DNA of 64,000 nucleotides from Tritrichomonas musculus (taxonomy: Eukaryota; Parabasalia; Tritrichomonadida; Tritrichomonadidae). The stretch spans positions 2,542,001-2,606,000 of the forward strand of contig JAPFFF010000001.1 in assembly GCA_039105265.1 (NCBI GenBank). Reading direction: 5' to 3'. Below are positions 8,640 through 19,417 of this stretch, piece by piece (within the stretch, counting starts at the first letter, position 1; each line of letters opens with the position of its first letter). The notes beneath the pieces were generated by a model. It had not been told where the DNA came from. It worked only from the letters and a program-made list of their open reading frames with translations, and did no database searches. The translations under genes and the position numbers were made by a program.

Positions 8640-9635
8640 GAATGATCTCCAAGAAATTCGGTTGCTCTATCAATTCCATTTGATGAGAGTTTAATCATTA
8701 AATCGAATGATTATGAAATATTATCCGTTTATCTCGCAACCAATCCCATAAAATTTCATAATAGCAATGAAGTATGCGGTAATTGGATGATTCACTTTTG
8801 TAAGAAGAGTAAAATAATTGAATGCTTGAACATCATTTTTTGATCTGTAAAAATTCAGATTGCAAAATATTTCAATGACTCTATATTTCTTTTTTCAGAG
8901 TCGTTTTTCATAAATTTGAAGAGTGAATCTTGATTTTCTTCAACATTATTGGTGATTCAATTATGTGATTCAACCAATATTTCTCTTTCTTGAATAATAG
9001 GAAAATCATCATTGACTTTTTCTGAAATTCTGTTCGATGTACCTGGGCGCTCATTGCTGTTCTCACTCATTTGCTTTCTCATTACTATTGGAGGATTTTC
9101 ACTTAGCTCTTCATGTTGTTCATTTGAATCTTCTTGTATTTTTTGAAGATTTTGATTCATTTTGTTGTTGTTCATTTAGTATTTTTCCTTCTTCTTCTTG
9201 TTGTTGCTGTTCATTTGAATCTTCATTTATTTTAAAAAGATTATGATTTAATTCTTCTTGATTTTGCAGTTGCTCGTTTGATTTTTCATGCATTTTTTGT
9301 TGAATTTCTTTTTTATGATAACAAAATAACAACATTGAAGAAAATCAAAAAACAGTCCAATTTCACCAAATTGATTCAACAAATTTGATGAACTTCAAAT
9401 AGTCTTATTTGTTTGCTTTAGCGTTTATAAACGATGCCATCAAAAGAAGGTTTTTCATTTGGATTTTGGGAACAACATGCTTGCCTAAAAATAGTGTAAT
9501 TAGCAGGCAAAATATATAGATATTCTATTTGAAAATGGCGTAAATCAATAAGCTGAGCATTTATTTGAAATAATTTTGCTGAGTTGAGTATGCTTCTGAA
9601 ATATTTATTCTGAATATTGGAAATGTCAAGCAAAA
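8640..9635 (-). pseudogene. Decayed kinase plus Sel1-repeat gene
   Basis: Read on the minus strand, three pieces lie in the order of a TKL-kinase/Sel1 protein. At 9418-9490 is the end of a kinase C-lobe (SQNPNEKPSFDGIVYKR, the motif that closes such kinases). At about 8957-9335 is a Gln/Glu/Asn-rich linker now in two overlapping frames. At about 8640-8930 are Sel1-like remnants (AFNYFTLLTKVNHPITAYF, MKFYGIGCE) with stops and shifts. The intact gene at 15629-17275 has the same order. Most of the kinase N-lobe is missing or unrecognisable. It is probably a dead paralogue. Confidence 0.5.
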
Positions 9636-9639
9636 ATCA

Positions 9640-11603
9640 TAAAAATTAAAATATTATACTGTTGTATGGACAAAAATCCAAGTGTTTCTTTTAATTGCAA
9701 GTTTATTTGTTAATAATTAATTTTTTTGAATCTTTAATTTGGCACCAAGAACAATAAAAGGTACAATCAAATTAGATTATTGGCGAAATTTTATGAAAAT
9801 GTCTGCAAACTGAATTGATCTTTGATCAATTAATGAAAAATCAAAAATTTTTTAACTCGAAATTGAAAAGAAATAATAAAAAAGCTTTTTTGTCAAGTAA
9901 ATTGAGAGAAAAAATAATGGGCTGGCATTTGAAAATAATTTAATATTTCATTTCAAATTTTCAATAGAGTGGCAGTACATATAATTTACGGATTAGAATT
10001 TTTAATTGAGGATATTATATTTTTTTAACATGTTTTTTAATATTATATAACTAATTTAATATAAATAATACTAGTTAATTATTAATATATTTACCAATTA
10101 ATAAATATATATTTTGATTACTTTATTTTTTGTAAATATTTCAAATAATTTAAGCCATATTAATGAAACATTTTTATATTCTGAATATAAACATATAATA
10201 ACTCATTTATATACTTATAATATTTTTAATATATGTTTAATAATTATATTATATTTTAATTTTAAAATTAATTTGCTATTTATTATAATATATGAAAAAT
10301 GTTCATATATTATTTTAATTCAAATTTTCACAAAGAATTGAATTTTATATTAAAAAAATTTCAATTTATTTTGTTTAAAACAGTCTTGTTTTAATTAATT
10401 TACTAAAATTTCAAAATAAATCTTAGTCTTTTATCATTAAGTCATATTTATATATATTATTAAATATCAAAATTATGAAAATACGATTCACAATTAAAAA
10501 ACTGATATTTGTTTACTTTATTGGATTTAATTGCTAATTAAAGTTGTTTTAAAATAAAAATCACCGATTACATTCTTTATTTATAATGCTTTTTTAAAAT
10601 ATAATCTTTTTACGATTTTTTTTCAATATTTGACGATTATTATAATATTATCATCATCTAATTAGATATATTACGATTATTAAGATATATTAATATGATT
10701 ATTATGATTTATTCATTTTATTCTAGATTGATAATTTAAAAAAAATACGAAAAAGCTGATTTAACAAAATATAAAATATATCTTAATATTTTAATCATAT
10801 ATAAATTTTAATAATATAAAAAATATTAATATTATTGGAGATATTATCATATTTATCAATATCATATAAAACAAACTTTTGAATTGATTATTAATTTTAA
10901 AAAATAATTATTTGAAATTTTTATAATTGAATTAATGCATTAATTTTTAAAACATATAGTATACAATTCTATAAATAATAAACAAATTATTATTTTAGAA
11001 AATATAAAATATAAAAACAAAAAATATTAATTTATATTTAAAATAATTAGTAACAACTAATTTATTAATGATACAATTATTTTATTTTTTAATAATACAT
11101 TGAAAATAAAATCTCATAATTAATTGTATGAGCTTACATAAAATATTTTTAATTCTCAAAAAAAAGTATAGAATTTTTTAAAAAATCTATTCAAAAAAAA
11201 GACTTTTCTGAGCATAAAGTATACGTTAAGTTCTCAATTTTAGCAAATTTTGTATTCTAGATTTACAAAATCTACCTAGTCGATTCCCAATTTTATTAGG
11301 GGGATCTTAATGTTTTAGTCGAATTAATAAATTGACCTAACGGATCCTATCATTAAACCGTCAATCTTTCTAAATTGAAAAACCTAAAATATCATAAAAA
11401 TCTAATGCATTATCATTAATCAGGTTATTTATTTATATTAAACTATTGAGCAAGTATCCGTGGAAACATTTTTGGTTTTTGTATTTATTGTAGTTATTGA
11501 AATATAATAGTTTCAAATTGAATAAAGACGTTAAAAAGTTTCATGTACTGCCCCTCTTTTTCAAATGTAATTTTTTTTAAAATTTCCAAATTATATATTT
11601 AAA
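9640..11603. other. Gene-free AT-rich stretch
   Basis: Almost pure A/T with short chance ORFs. I see no repeat, RNA gene or transposon end in it. It presumably contains the promoter of the VIT/VWA gene close to 11604. Confidence 0.5.
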
Positions 11604-14408
11604 ATGGCATTAGGATCATTTTGCTTTTATGAAAATGATTGGATAACTTTACAGCCCAAATCACTCCAGATAACCGGGTATCAGAAAGGCTTTGTTCAAT
11701 GTTTAGAAATATATCAATCAATTCATACAAGTAAAAATCTTGATCAAGTCTCATATATTTTCCCTACAGACAATACTATTTGTATTTATAACATGAAATT
11801 TCAAGTCGGCAACGAGACCATTAATGCGAAAATTAGGAGTAAAGAAGCAGCCAAAGAAACATTTCAAGAAGCCAAAAAAGCTGGACGAACTACTGTCATT
11901 GCCGAGCAAATCTCACCTGGGATTACCTCAATATCGATTGGCAATGTTCCCAAAGATACGATTCTTGGAATTTACATTCAATGCGTGTTTACATCGACAC
12001 TTTCAAATCCCAACACGATTCTGACCAAAATCCCGCTCAAATCTGCTGAGCCAGATGGCACATTTACTGATCTTTACAGCCTTCCTTCGTTGGACATTAG
12101 TGTTGACCTGATGATTTCGCAAATGCAGCCCATTTCAGATGTTTACACTAATTGTGAATCGACCTATGAAAAAGTGGACGAATTCACTGGAAAATTAAAG
12201 ATTAGGTCTGCTGTTTTAACGGATGAAAACATCTTAATAATGACCGAATTGTCCTCGGTGGCAAAAAGCCAAATTCTCAACGAGAACAAAACTTCTTTGA
12301 TCACTTTAATTCCCGAATTCAAGCCTGTGAAAACCGAACTCAATGAATATGTTTTCTTGATTGATTGCTCGGCATCAATGAGTGGCGAATCGATGAGAAA
12401 AGCAAGAGAGTCTCTTCATCTTTTCCTGGAAAAATTGCCTGAAAGTTGCTTCTTCAACATAATCCAATTCGGCACCAGTTTCAACAAACTCTTCACGCGT
12501 TCATCTGAGAAAAATGAGGCTTCTGCTCAAAAAGCTAAAAGTTTCATCGATGGAATTAAAGCAAATCTCGGCGGAACTGAGATGCTTTCCATGCTAGATG
12601 ACATCTTCAAAGACGAGATCAAAATCGGAGCACAAAGACAGATATTCATTATAACAGACGGAGAAGTTTTCGAACGCACAAAGGTCATCAAGAAAATTGA
12701 GAACAATAGAGGATACAACCGCATTTTTGCTATCGGACTCGGTCATGGAGCCGACGCGGGATTTCTGAAGGAAATCACTGAAATAACAAACGGAAAGTCT
12801 GACTTTGTTTTCAATAAAAATGACCTGCCTGTGAAAGTTGCAGAGCAGTTGGAGTTGTCCTTTGGAGAGGCAGTAAAGGGAGCTGAAATTCATATAGAAG
12901 GAAACGAATCATTCAGTATTGTTCCGTATCCAATTCCTCCACTTCTTCCCAATGTTGAAACACACGTTTTTGTTGATTCGAATGATCCTGTTGAAAACGC
13001 AATTCTTACCGCAAAGTTGAATAAAGAAGATGAAATTGAAAACATAATATCTTTGCATTCAAAATTTGAGATCTCTGATTCAGACAATGGTGAGAAATCG
13101 CCTCTCTTCGCGTTGTTTGCTTGGAATAAATTGAGATGTATTAAAAGTGATGAGAATGAATCGGTGAGGCTTTCACTCGAGAGTGGAGTCCTTTGCGATT
13201 TCACAAGCTACGTAGCTGTTTCTGAAAATGTGTTGATTGAACAGATTGATTTCAAGAAGGAAAAGATAAAGCCGATAAAAAGTGATCTCCGTGATGACGA
13301 CAAATCATTTTCTTGTTTCTGTTCTATTAAATTAAGAAAAGTGTGCGCTGATCATGACGATCTTTATGAAGCTCCCGAAAAGGAGAGGGGAGGAAGCCTC
13401 TTTGGTGGTGGTGACGACTTTTGCTATTCTAGCAAAAAGTCTAAAGCTCATGTAAAGAAGAGATTTAGTATATTTGACGATTTTCATGAGAGAAAAACTG
13501 AAGAAGTTGAGATGGAAAAGCCAAAGAAGAAAGGCGGCCTCTTTGATGACGATGACGACGACATTTGTTATGATTTTCATGAGAGAAAAACTGAAGAAGA
13601 TAAAATAGAAAAGCCAAAGAAGAAAGGTGGCCTCTTTGATGACGATGAAGACGACATTTGTTATGATTTTCATGAAAGAAAGTCAGAAGAAGTTAAAATA
13701 GAAAAGCCAAAGAAGAAAGGCGGCCTCTTTGATGACGATGAAGACGACATTTGTTATGATTTTCATGAAAGAAAGTCAGAAGAAGTTAAAATAGAAAAGC
13801 CAAAGAAGAAAGGCGGCCTCTTTGATGACGATGAAGACGACATTTGTTATGATTCGCATGAGAGAAAGTCAGAAGAAGTTAAAATAGAAAAGCCAAAGAA
13901 GAAAGGCGGCCTCTTTGATGACGATGAAGACGACATTTGTTATGATTTTCATGAGAGAAAAACTGAAGAAGATAAAATAGAAAAGCCAAAGAAGAAAGGC
14001 GGCCTCTTTGATGATGATCATCGTGACAAAATTGCATCCAATGATGACAGCACCATCCTAGAACTAGAATCTGATTCTGATAAAATTTGGGACGATGACG
14101 CTCCTGCAATTAACATAATCAGACTTCAAAGTCGTAACGGTTTTTGGGATTTGCCGTCTTCGTTCGTTATCAAAAAAAATAGCGGGAATATGTTGTTAAT
14201 CAATGAAATAGATTCGAATTTGTCCCCAATTGTGAAGAAGAGAGTTGTTTCAACGGTTTTCACGCTTGCTTACTTGAAGAAATTCCATAATGAAAACCCA
14301 AATAAATGGAAATTTGCTATCGAAAAGGGAGTTTGCTGGCTAAAAATGATTGTTTCAGCAAATTGGATGCAAATAATTGAGGAATCTATGAAAGATATTT
14401 TAAAGTGA
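11604..14408 (+). CDS. VIT and von Willebrand factor A domain protein with six 31-residue repeats
   Basis: A 934-residue protein. Residues 1-140 form a VIT domain (KIRSKEAAKETFQEAKKAGR at 76-95 is its signature). Residues 246-430 form a VWA domain with an intact MIDAS metal site: DCSAS (254-258), Thr325 and TDGE (351-354). A region at about 627-805 holds six 31-residue repeats built on HERK-[ST]-EE and KPKKKGGLFDDD plus an acidic DDIC tail. The C-terminus (about 880-934) resembles the end of PARP4/VWA5A-type proteins (VFTLAYLKKF, KGVCWLK). There is no signal peptide, so the protein is probably intracellular. VIT/VWA proteins act as protein-interaction scaffolds. The GLFDDD repeats resemble the LF-acidic motifs of the WASH subunit FAM21, which bind retromer and capping protein; that link is my inference. 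The stop TGA is followed by AT-rich DNA. Confidence 0.9.
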   Translation: MALGSFCFYENDWITLQPKSLQITGYQKGFVQCLEIYQSIHTSKNLDQVSYIFPTDNTICIYNMKFQVGNETINAKIRSKEAAKETFQEAKKAGRTTVIAEQISPGITSISIGNVPKDTILGIYIQCVFTSTLSNPNTILTKIPLKSAEPDGTFTDLYSLPSLDISVDLMISQMQPISDVYTNCESTYEKVDEFTGKLKIRSAVLTDENILIMTELSSVAKSQILNENKTSLITLIPEFKPVKTELNEYVFLIDCSASMSGESMRKARESLHLFLEKLPESCFFNIIQFGTSFNKLFTRSSEKNEASAQKAKSFIDGIKANLGGTEMLSMLDDIFKDEIKIGAQRQIFIITDGEVFERTKVIKKIENNRGYNRIFAIGLGHGADAGFLKEITEITNGKSDFVFNKNDLPVKVAEQLELSFGEAVKGAEIHIEGNESFSIVPYPIPPLLPNVETHVFVDSNDPVENAILTAKLNKEDEIENIISLHSKFEISDSDNGEKSPLFALFAWNKLRCIKSDENESVRLSLESGVLCDFTSYVAVSENVLIEQIDFKKEKIKPIKSDLRDDDKSFSCFCSIKLRKVCADHDDLYEAPEKERGGSLFGGGDDFCYSSKKSKAHVKKRFSIFDDFHERKTEEVEMEKPKKKGGLFDDDDDDICYDFHERKTEEDKIEKPKKKGGLFDDDEDDICYDFHERKSEEVKIEKPKKKGGLFDDDEDDICYDFHERKSEEVKIEKPKKKGGLFDDDEDDICYDSHERKSEEVKIEKPKKKGGLFDDDEDDICYDFHERKTEEDKIEKPKKKGGLFDDDHRDKIASNDDSTILELESDSDKIWDDDAPAINIIRLQSRNGFWDLPSSFVIKKNSGNMLLINEIDSNLSPIVKKRVVSTVFTLAYLKKFHNENPNKWKFAIEKGVCWLKMIVSANWMQIIEESMKDILK
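13482..14018 (+). repeat. 93-bp tandem repeat inside the VIT/VWA gene
   Basis: Six units of 93 bp (31 codons), the last incomplete. Units 3 and 4 are nearly identical at DNA level, units 2 and 6 share TEEDKI, and unit 5 begins Ser instead of Phe. The pattern suggests recent unequal exchange. Long antisense ORFs across this block are products of the repeat. Confidence 0.9.
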
Positions 14409-15628
14409 ATTAATAAATCTGCTCATTAAATTAATATTTTTACAAAATTAAAGAAAAAAATTAATTTAATTAGGCTAGCCATTTTTAATAATAAAGAACA
14501 TCAAAATAAAAATGATTAAACTCCATAATTACTTAATGGATTTGATCATACATCAACAAAATAGTGTGATCACCATTACAAATTTATACTTTTTTTTTTT
14601 TTGCCAAAATACAAAGTACACATGGAAAAAAACACGTATAAGTAAATTTTCTGAAAAAAAAATATATTTTTTTCTCTGAAAAAGCTGATATAAATTATAT
14701 TTCTATTTTTTTTGAAATTATAATATCACATTTAATACTTTATTTGAATCCAAAAAAATAACATAATTAATAATAAATTTTCTTGTTATAAATATTATTT
14801 CATAAAAAATTGATAAATTTTGTGTATCTCTTAATTACATGCACCAAATTTAAAAACTTTCTCTTAATTAAATTAAAAGACAATATCCAAATGAACTAAA
14901 GTTGTACATTTTGTTATATTATATTTCATTAATAGGCTGTAAATAGACAAAACAATTACAAAACATAAACATAAAAATTTGAAAGATAACCTTTACGGCC
15001 GTAGGCCGTAGTTGGAGAGTGCCGTTGTCAAATCCGTAATTTGGCCGAAAACCCTCTATACAATAGCCGTATTTTATTAAGTCGATTTTGAGAAGAAATA
15101 AAATTATATTATTTTTTCAAAATCTTTTAGATTCAATTAATATAATTACTTACTAGTAGTTTTTTATTACACATTTGATAATAAATGGATGAGACTCTTC
15201 AGTTTTCTGAAAAAGTTATGAGATTGAAATTGTACTAATGATATGAGCAGGCGAGGATGATTTGAGTAAATAATGTTATGCTGATGTTGAATAAAATCAG
15301 CTTATATAACTACAAGGACAATCATATGAATTGGTTTAGTTTATTAAAATGAGTTTTTCATATATAATATAAAGTATTCAAAACAACTATTCAAAAAGTT
15401 TTAACATGACCATTTATTATTTGAAAAAGTTACCGTTATTTATATACCGTAATTTCAACTCCATTCGCCGTAATACCAAAATTCAGCATAAACTATTTAA
15501 AAATATGTAACATCAAAATACTGAATGCAAAAAGTTATATGTAACATTGAAATAGTGGTCTGATTTATCGAATCCAGTTTACGTTATTTAAGTTCACTCA
15601 CTTCTATTTTTTTTAGTTGAAAAACTCT
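14409..15628. other. AT-rich intergenic stretch with CCGTA clusters
   Basis: No gene. Two islands (about 14995-15068 and 15430-15476) carry repeated CCGTA/TTACGGC motifs in opposing orientation in otherwise A/T-only sequence. This could be a decayed transposon about 480 bp long, but I could not find convincing matching ends or a target duplication. Confidence 0.35.
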
Positions 15629-17275
15629 TTATTTTTTTGCTTCACTGGCCATTTTATGATATTTAGCAGCTTCTTCTTTGTTAACTGAAACTCCAATACC
15701 TTTTTCTAGTAGACAAGCATATTTCTCCATCGCTTTTGGCATTCCTTTTTCAGCTGCCATTTTGATATAACGGGCTGCAGCTTCTTTATTACCAGGTCCT
15801 TCTCTAATCAGTAGTTTACATCCAAGATTGAACATTGCAGTTGCATTTCCTTTGTCTGCAGCCATCTGGAAATAACGAATTGACTCTTCTTTGTCTTTCT
15901 GAACTCCATGTCCATTATATAACATAACTGCATAAGCGTTAATCGCTTTGACATTTCCTTTATCAGCAGCCATTTTGTAGTATTGTGCTGCTGCTTGCTT
16001 GTCTACAGCAATTCCGTGTAGGCCATTAGATAACCAATAAGCATAACTGTTCATAGCACTTGAAAATCCTTTATCTATAGCCATTTTACAATAACGAACA
16101 GCTTCTTCCTCTTTATTTTCAAATCCTTCTTTACCTGCTTCATGTATCAATAACAATGAATAATTATGCATTGCTCGATGAAATCCTTTGTCGGCAGACA
16201 TTTTGTAGTAATGAGCTGCTTCTTTTTTATTAATAGAAATACCATTTCCTCCATGATCCAATCGTACAGCATATATGAACATCGCTTCAGGATCACCTTT
16301 CTCAGCGTTTATTTTGTAATTTTTAGGATTAGTATTAGTTTTTTTAATTATTGGCACTACTGGAGATTTCATATCACTGCTATTTCGCGTTTTGTCATCA
16401 TAATATTTCAGATATTGAGAAAGTTCGTCTTCGTCGACAGCCATAGCTTTTATGTATCTTTCTTTTTGAATTTCTTCGACTATTTCTCCGAACTTAGGTC
16501 TTTCATTTGGAACGCTTGACCAACAATTATTCAAAAATATTTTAATATTTTCGTCTTTAATAACTGACATATCTGGACGTTTACCATCTTTGATATCCAT
16601 TTGCAATCGAAAAACTGATTTGTAGTTCGTAAATGGAGCTTTTCCTGTCAACAGTTGGTATGCTAATATTGCAAATGAAAACATGTCTGCTTTATAAGAA
16701 TATAAATCATCTGAAAAGACTTCAGGAGCCATATATGCTGGTGAACCTTTACAAGAATCCATAAGAATCGAAGATATTGCTAATTCTGAGACTTCTGATT
16801 CTCCAAAATCACAAATATGAGGATAAAAATTTTGATCAAGTAAGATATTAGCTGGTTTTAAGTCTCTATGAATGATTCCTGAGTTATGTAAACATTCCAT
16901 TCCCTTTGCAATTCCAAGTAAAATAATATATTTTTTGGAGGAAGAAAAATCGGGGTTTCCTTGAAGCAAATCTTCAAGAGATCCATTTGGAATGTATTCT
17001 GTAAAAATTATTGGATATTGCTCACCATCAAAATTTTTGAGGCTATAACCAAGAAAGGATAAAACTGCAGGATTGTTTACTTTCGAGAAAGCCAAAACTT
17101 CATTAAAAAATTTTTTTTGGTCTTGAGGTGACTGGCATTCAATTTTTGTTTCTTTTGCTACAAATTTTCTATTTGTTTCAATTTCTTGAACTAAATAAAC
17201 TATTCCATAGCTTCCTTCTCCTATTTTATTCACTACTTGGATATTTTCCAAGTTAATATTAAAATCTTGAATCAT
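15629..17275 (-). CDS. Protein kinase (TKL-like) with C-terminal Sel1 repeats
   Basis: A 548-residue protein. The kinase domain spans residues 9-275, with glycine loop GEGSYG (19-24), Lys41, HRDLKPAN (136-143), DFG 156-158 and APE 183-185. It closes with CWSSVPNERPKFGEIVEEI. A linker of about 45 residues follows, then about six Sel1 repeats (residues 315-545; AAxYYKMAADKGxxxAM pattern), which form a solenoid for protein contacts. The start is set at ATG 17275 (MIQDFN), because the longer frame upstream begins with a non-ATG codon and reads through a poly-A tract. This architecture is greatly expanded in Tritrichomonas. A promoter-proximal inverted repeat and a GGTCAAATAAAGGT motif lie upstream. 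All catalytic residues are present, so it should be active. Confidence 0.9.
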   Translation of the reverse strand: MIQDFNINLENIQVVNKIGEGSYGIVYLVQEIETNRKFVAKETKIECQSPQDQKKFFNEVLAFSKVNNPAVLSFLGYSLKNFDGEQYPIIFTEYIPNGSLEDLLQGNPDFSSSKKYIILLGIAKGMECLHNSGIIHRDLKPANILLDQNFYPHICDFGESEVSELAISSILMDSCKGSPAYMAPEVFSDDLYSYKADMFSFAILAYQLLTGKAPFTNYKSVFRLQMDIKDGKRPDMSVIKDENIKIFLNNCWSSVPNERPKFGEIVEEIQKERYIKAMAVDEDELSQYLKYYDDKTRNSSDMKSPVVPIIKKTNTNPKNYKINAEKGDPEAMFIYAVRLDHGGNGISINKKEAAHYYKMSADKGFHRAMHNYSLLLIHEAGKEGFENKEEEAVRYCKMAIDKGFSSAMNSYAYWLSNGLHGIAVDKQAAAQYYKMAADKGNVKAINAYAVMLYNGHGVQKDKEESIRYFQMAADKGNATAMFNLGCKLLIREGPGNKEAAARYIKMAAEKGMPKAMEKYACLLEKGIGVSVNKEEAAKYHKMASEAKK

Positions 17276-17312
17276 TTTGATGGTACGATTATTAAAAAAA
17301 AAAACTAAACTT

Positions 17313-17377
17313 AAACTCAAAAGTTGGACTGTATTTAACCTTTATTTGACCTCAACTACCGTCCGACTTTTGAGTTT
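17313..17377. repeat. Inverted repeat just upstream of the kinase-Sel1 gene
   Basis: Arms at 17313-17329 and 17361-17377 (AACTCAAAAGT-YGGAC core, one mismatch) are separated by 31 bases. The loop contains the GGTCAAATAAAGGT motif. It lies 38-102 bases upstream of the ATG, so it may shape the promoter. Confidence 0.6.
17331..17351 (-). promoter_or_regulatory. Shared upstream motif GGTCAAATAAAGGTYAA (copy 1)
   Basis: Minus-strand GGTCAAATAAAGGTTAA, 56 bases before the ATG of the kinase-Sel1 gene. The same 17-mer with one change lies upstream of the other kinase-Sel1 gene at 61717-61733. Confidence 0.4.
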
Positions 17378-17737
17378 GAGTTTATATATTCTATGGAAAA
17401 TTATAAATATTCTTCAAAAACTCAATGATTGGTTTGTTTAAACTAATTATATTTTATTATTATAATAATAAATAGTTTTATAAATATTTGCATCGTACAA
17501 AATTAAAATTAAATAGGAACTAAAAGGATATAAGTATATATTAAATTTTCTTCAGAAAATAAATTTGAGTATTTTATCTCAATTTATTTTTATTTTTTTT
17601 GATAAGAATTTTATAACACTTTAAGGGTGTAGTATGAACACTAATATCTGGATAAATAAGTAGTATATAACTATTATATTATATAATCGATGATTGTGAT
17701 TTTTTTAAACATAAAATATTATGTTATTAAATAAAAA

Positions 17738-18120
17738 TTGCCCTTCGGAGGTTTTAAAAATTACGTTCTGTTCAAACTTTTTCAATAAAATAGACCAAGA
17801 AAAAAATCAATTACGTTTTACGATTACGTCTACGTGAAAATAATTGGAATACGACTTTTTTAGAAAAAGTTAATAAAAAGTTATATTTGAAAAATAAAAA
17901 TATTTATCTTTAAATATAAATATTTTATCCTTTCAAATTTGAGAGCTCTAGCTTAGAGGTTAAATTAATATAAGGTCAAAGCATTGAGTTCGAAACTAAA
18001 CCTCTTTGCTTTTTTTTATTTTTATATAAATTATGTAATTACGTTTCATTTCGGCAATTTTTACATTTTAATACGTCTTTTCATTGAATTTTATAAAATT
18101 CCAATTACGTCCGAAGGGTA
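17738..18120. mobile_element. 383-bp MITE nested in X copy 1
   Basis: Terminal inverted repeats TTRCCCTTCGGA, with the 9-bp direct duplication AAATAAAAA flanking. X copy 2 (near 54615) shows the intact empty site. The duplication length fits a Mutator-like element. The interior repeatedly contains ATTACGT and holds a tRNA-like Pol III promoter at about 17942-18010. Confidence 0.8.
17942..18010 (+). other. tRNA-like sequence with A and B boxes
   Basis: TAGCTTAGAGG (17949-17959) fits the A box and GAGTTCGAAAC (17986-17996) fits the B box. A T-arm stem (TTGAG/CTAAA, four of five pairs) surrounds the B box, and a T-run follows at about 18010. D and acceptor stems do not close and the A-B spacing is about six bases short, so this is not a working tRNA. 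A tRNA-derived SINE head or relic captured by the MITE is likely. Confidence 0.4.
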
Positions 18121-19216
18121 AAATAAAAAACAATTTTTTATTATTGTATATTTATAAAACATTAATTGAATTAATAATTGCTTTTTTGAATAAATAAAAA
18201 AGGAATTATTTGAAAAAAAAATTGAATTATTCATTTTTCAAATGAGAATATCTCATTATAAATTAAATATAGAATTGTTTAAATATCCATATATCCAGAT
18301 GTTATTTCAATAAAATAAAAATAGATTGTAAAAGAATCAAAATTATAATTTTCTGGAAAATGAAGATAATATAAGCAAGATGTGATCATGCAATATTTTA
18401 TTTATTTATATGAAAAAATATTATAAAATCAAATTTTTAATATAAGTATTCATATAAAAGTTATCTATTATAAATACATGTTTTTTTAAAGCGCTTTGAA
18501 ATTTTGTTACAAATGAATTAAAATTGATTAATAAAAAACTTTTTTTAAAATAGAATAAAAAAAAAAATCTCTCTGTCAGATTAAACTTCTTTGTGAGTAA
18601 AAAGAATAATGCTGCTTTATAATTTCATTCATCAAAAATTGAATGACTACATAGATCTACAAATAGTCCGTTAATCAAGAAAAATTGAAAAACTATGTAG
18701 TCCTTCAATATGAACAATGAATCAATTATTCATTAAAAATTCGAATCTATGAATTTTAATAATTAACTTGACAGAGCAATTTTTGGGATTTTGGATATAT
18801 TTATAAAAAAATGATATCAAATTTTATTTCCTTATGATAAAAACTTCATCTGATTTTTTTATATGTATAAAACATTTCAAAGTGAATATGTGTATAGATA
18901 TTTTTTTAAAAAAGTTAATATTCATATGTTCAAAACTACGATTTCAAGTCTAAAATTTTGAAAGATCATTCAATTTTCTGAACATTCGTTTATTAATAAA
19001 AATTTTTATTCTAAAAGCAAGAGACTGCAAAGCTGCTAAATATGATGTTAGGCAAGATTAAAATCAGGACAGTGAATAGGAATATGCCAATTTTTTCGCA
19101 AAACTGCTATGATTATATTAACGATGTATAAGTAGATAAGTATTATGAAGGAGCAAGAGTAATATTTCTAAAATTGCTGAAAAAGTATTCATAAATAGCT
19201 GGAAAACCGTTGACTA

Positions 19217-19417
19217 TTAGTTAATTGATTCGAAAATCATAATCAACGAATAGTGTAAAATCTGGCATGTAATGGAAGTCAAGTTGTTATATGCATCTAT
19301 ACAAATATTAACCACTGGTTTTTGTCCGTATTTTATTTTAAGTATTGTTTCAAATTTGTTGGAATAAAGCCATGTAAAATGAAATTGACCAATAATGATT
19401 AATTTTGTATCGATCAT
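19217..19417 (-). CDS. Conserved 66-residue ORF of family X (copy 1)
   Basis: ATG to stop, 66 residues (MIDTKLIIIGQFHFTWLYSN...). The copy at 53318-53518 has the same length and differs by two residues (Asn/His and Ile/Val). No motif is recognised. It is either a short element-encoded protein or the remnant of a transposase. Two near-identical copies are weak evidence for coding, because the surrounding non-coding DNA is equally conserved. Confidence 0.3.
   Translation of the reverse strand: MIDTKLIIIGQFHFTWLYSNKFETILKIKYGQKPVVNICIDAYNNLTSITCQILHYSLIMIFESIN

Noticed and set aside
10114-10341. 75-residue ORF in A/T-only DNA
   Set aside because: Ile/Asn/Tyr/Phe composition is what random AT-rich DNA gives; non-ATG start.
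12527-14109. Several long minus-strand ORFs across the VIT/VWA gene
   Set aside because: They are antisense shadows of a strong coding gene and of its 93-bp repeats; their translations show only repeat-derived aromatic and Leu runs.
17942-18010. A functional tRNA gene
   Set aside because: A and B boxes are present but the acceptor and D stems do not pair and the A-B spacing is too short.
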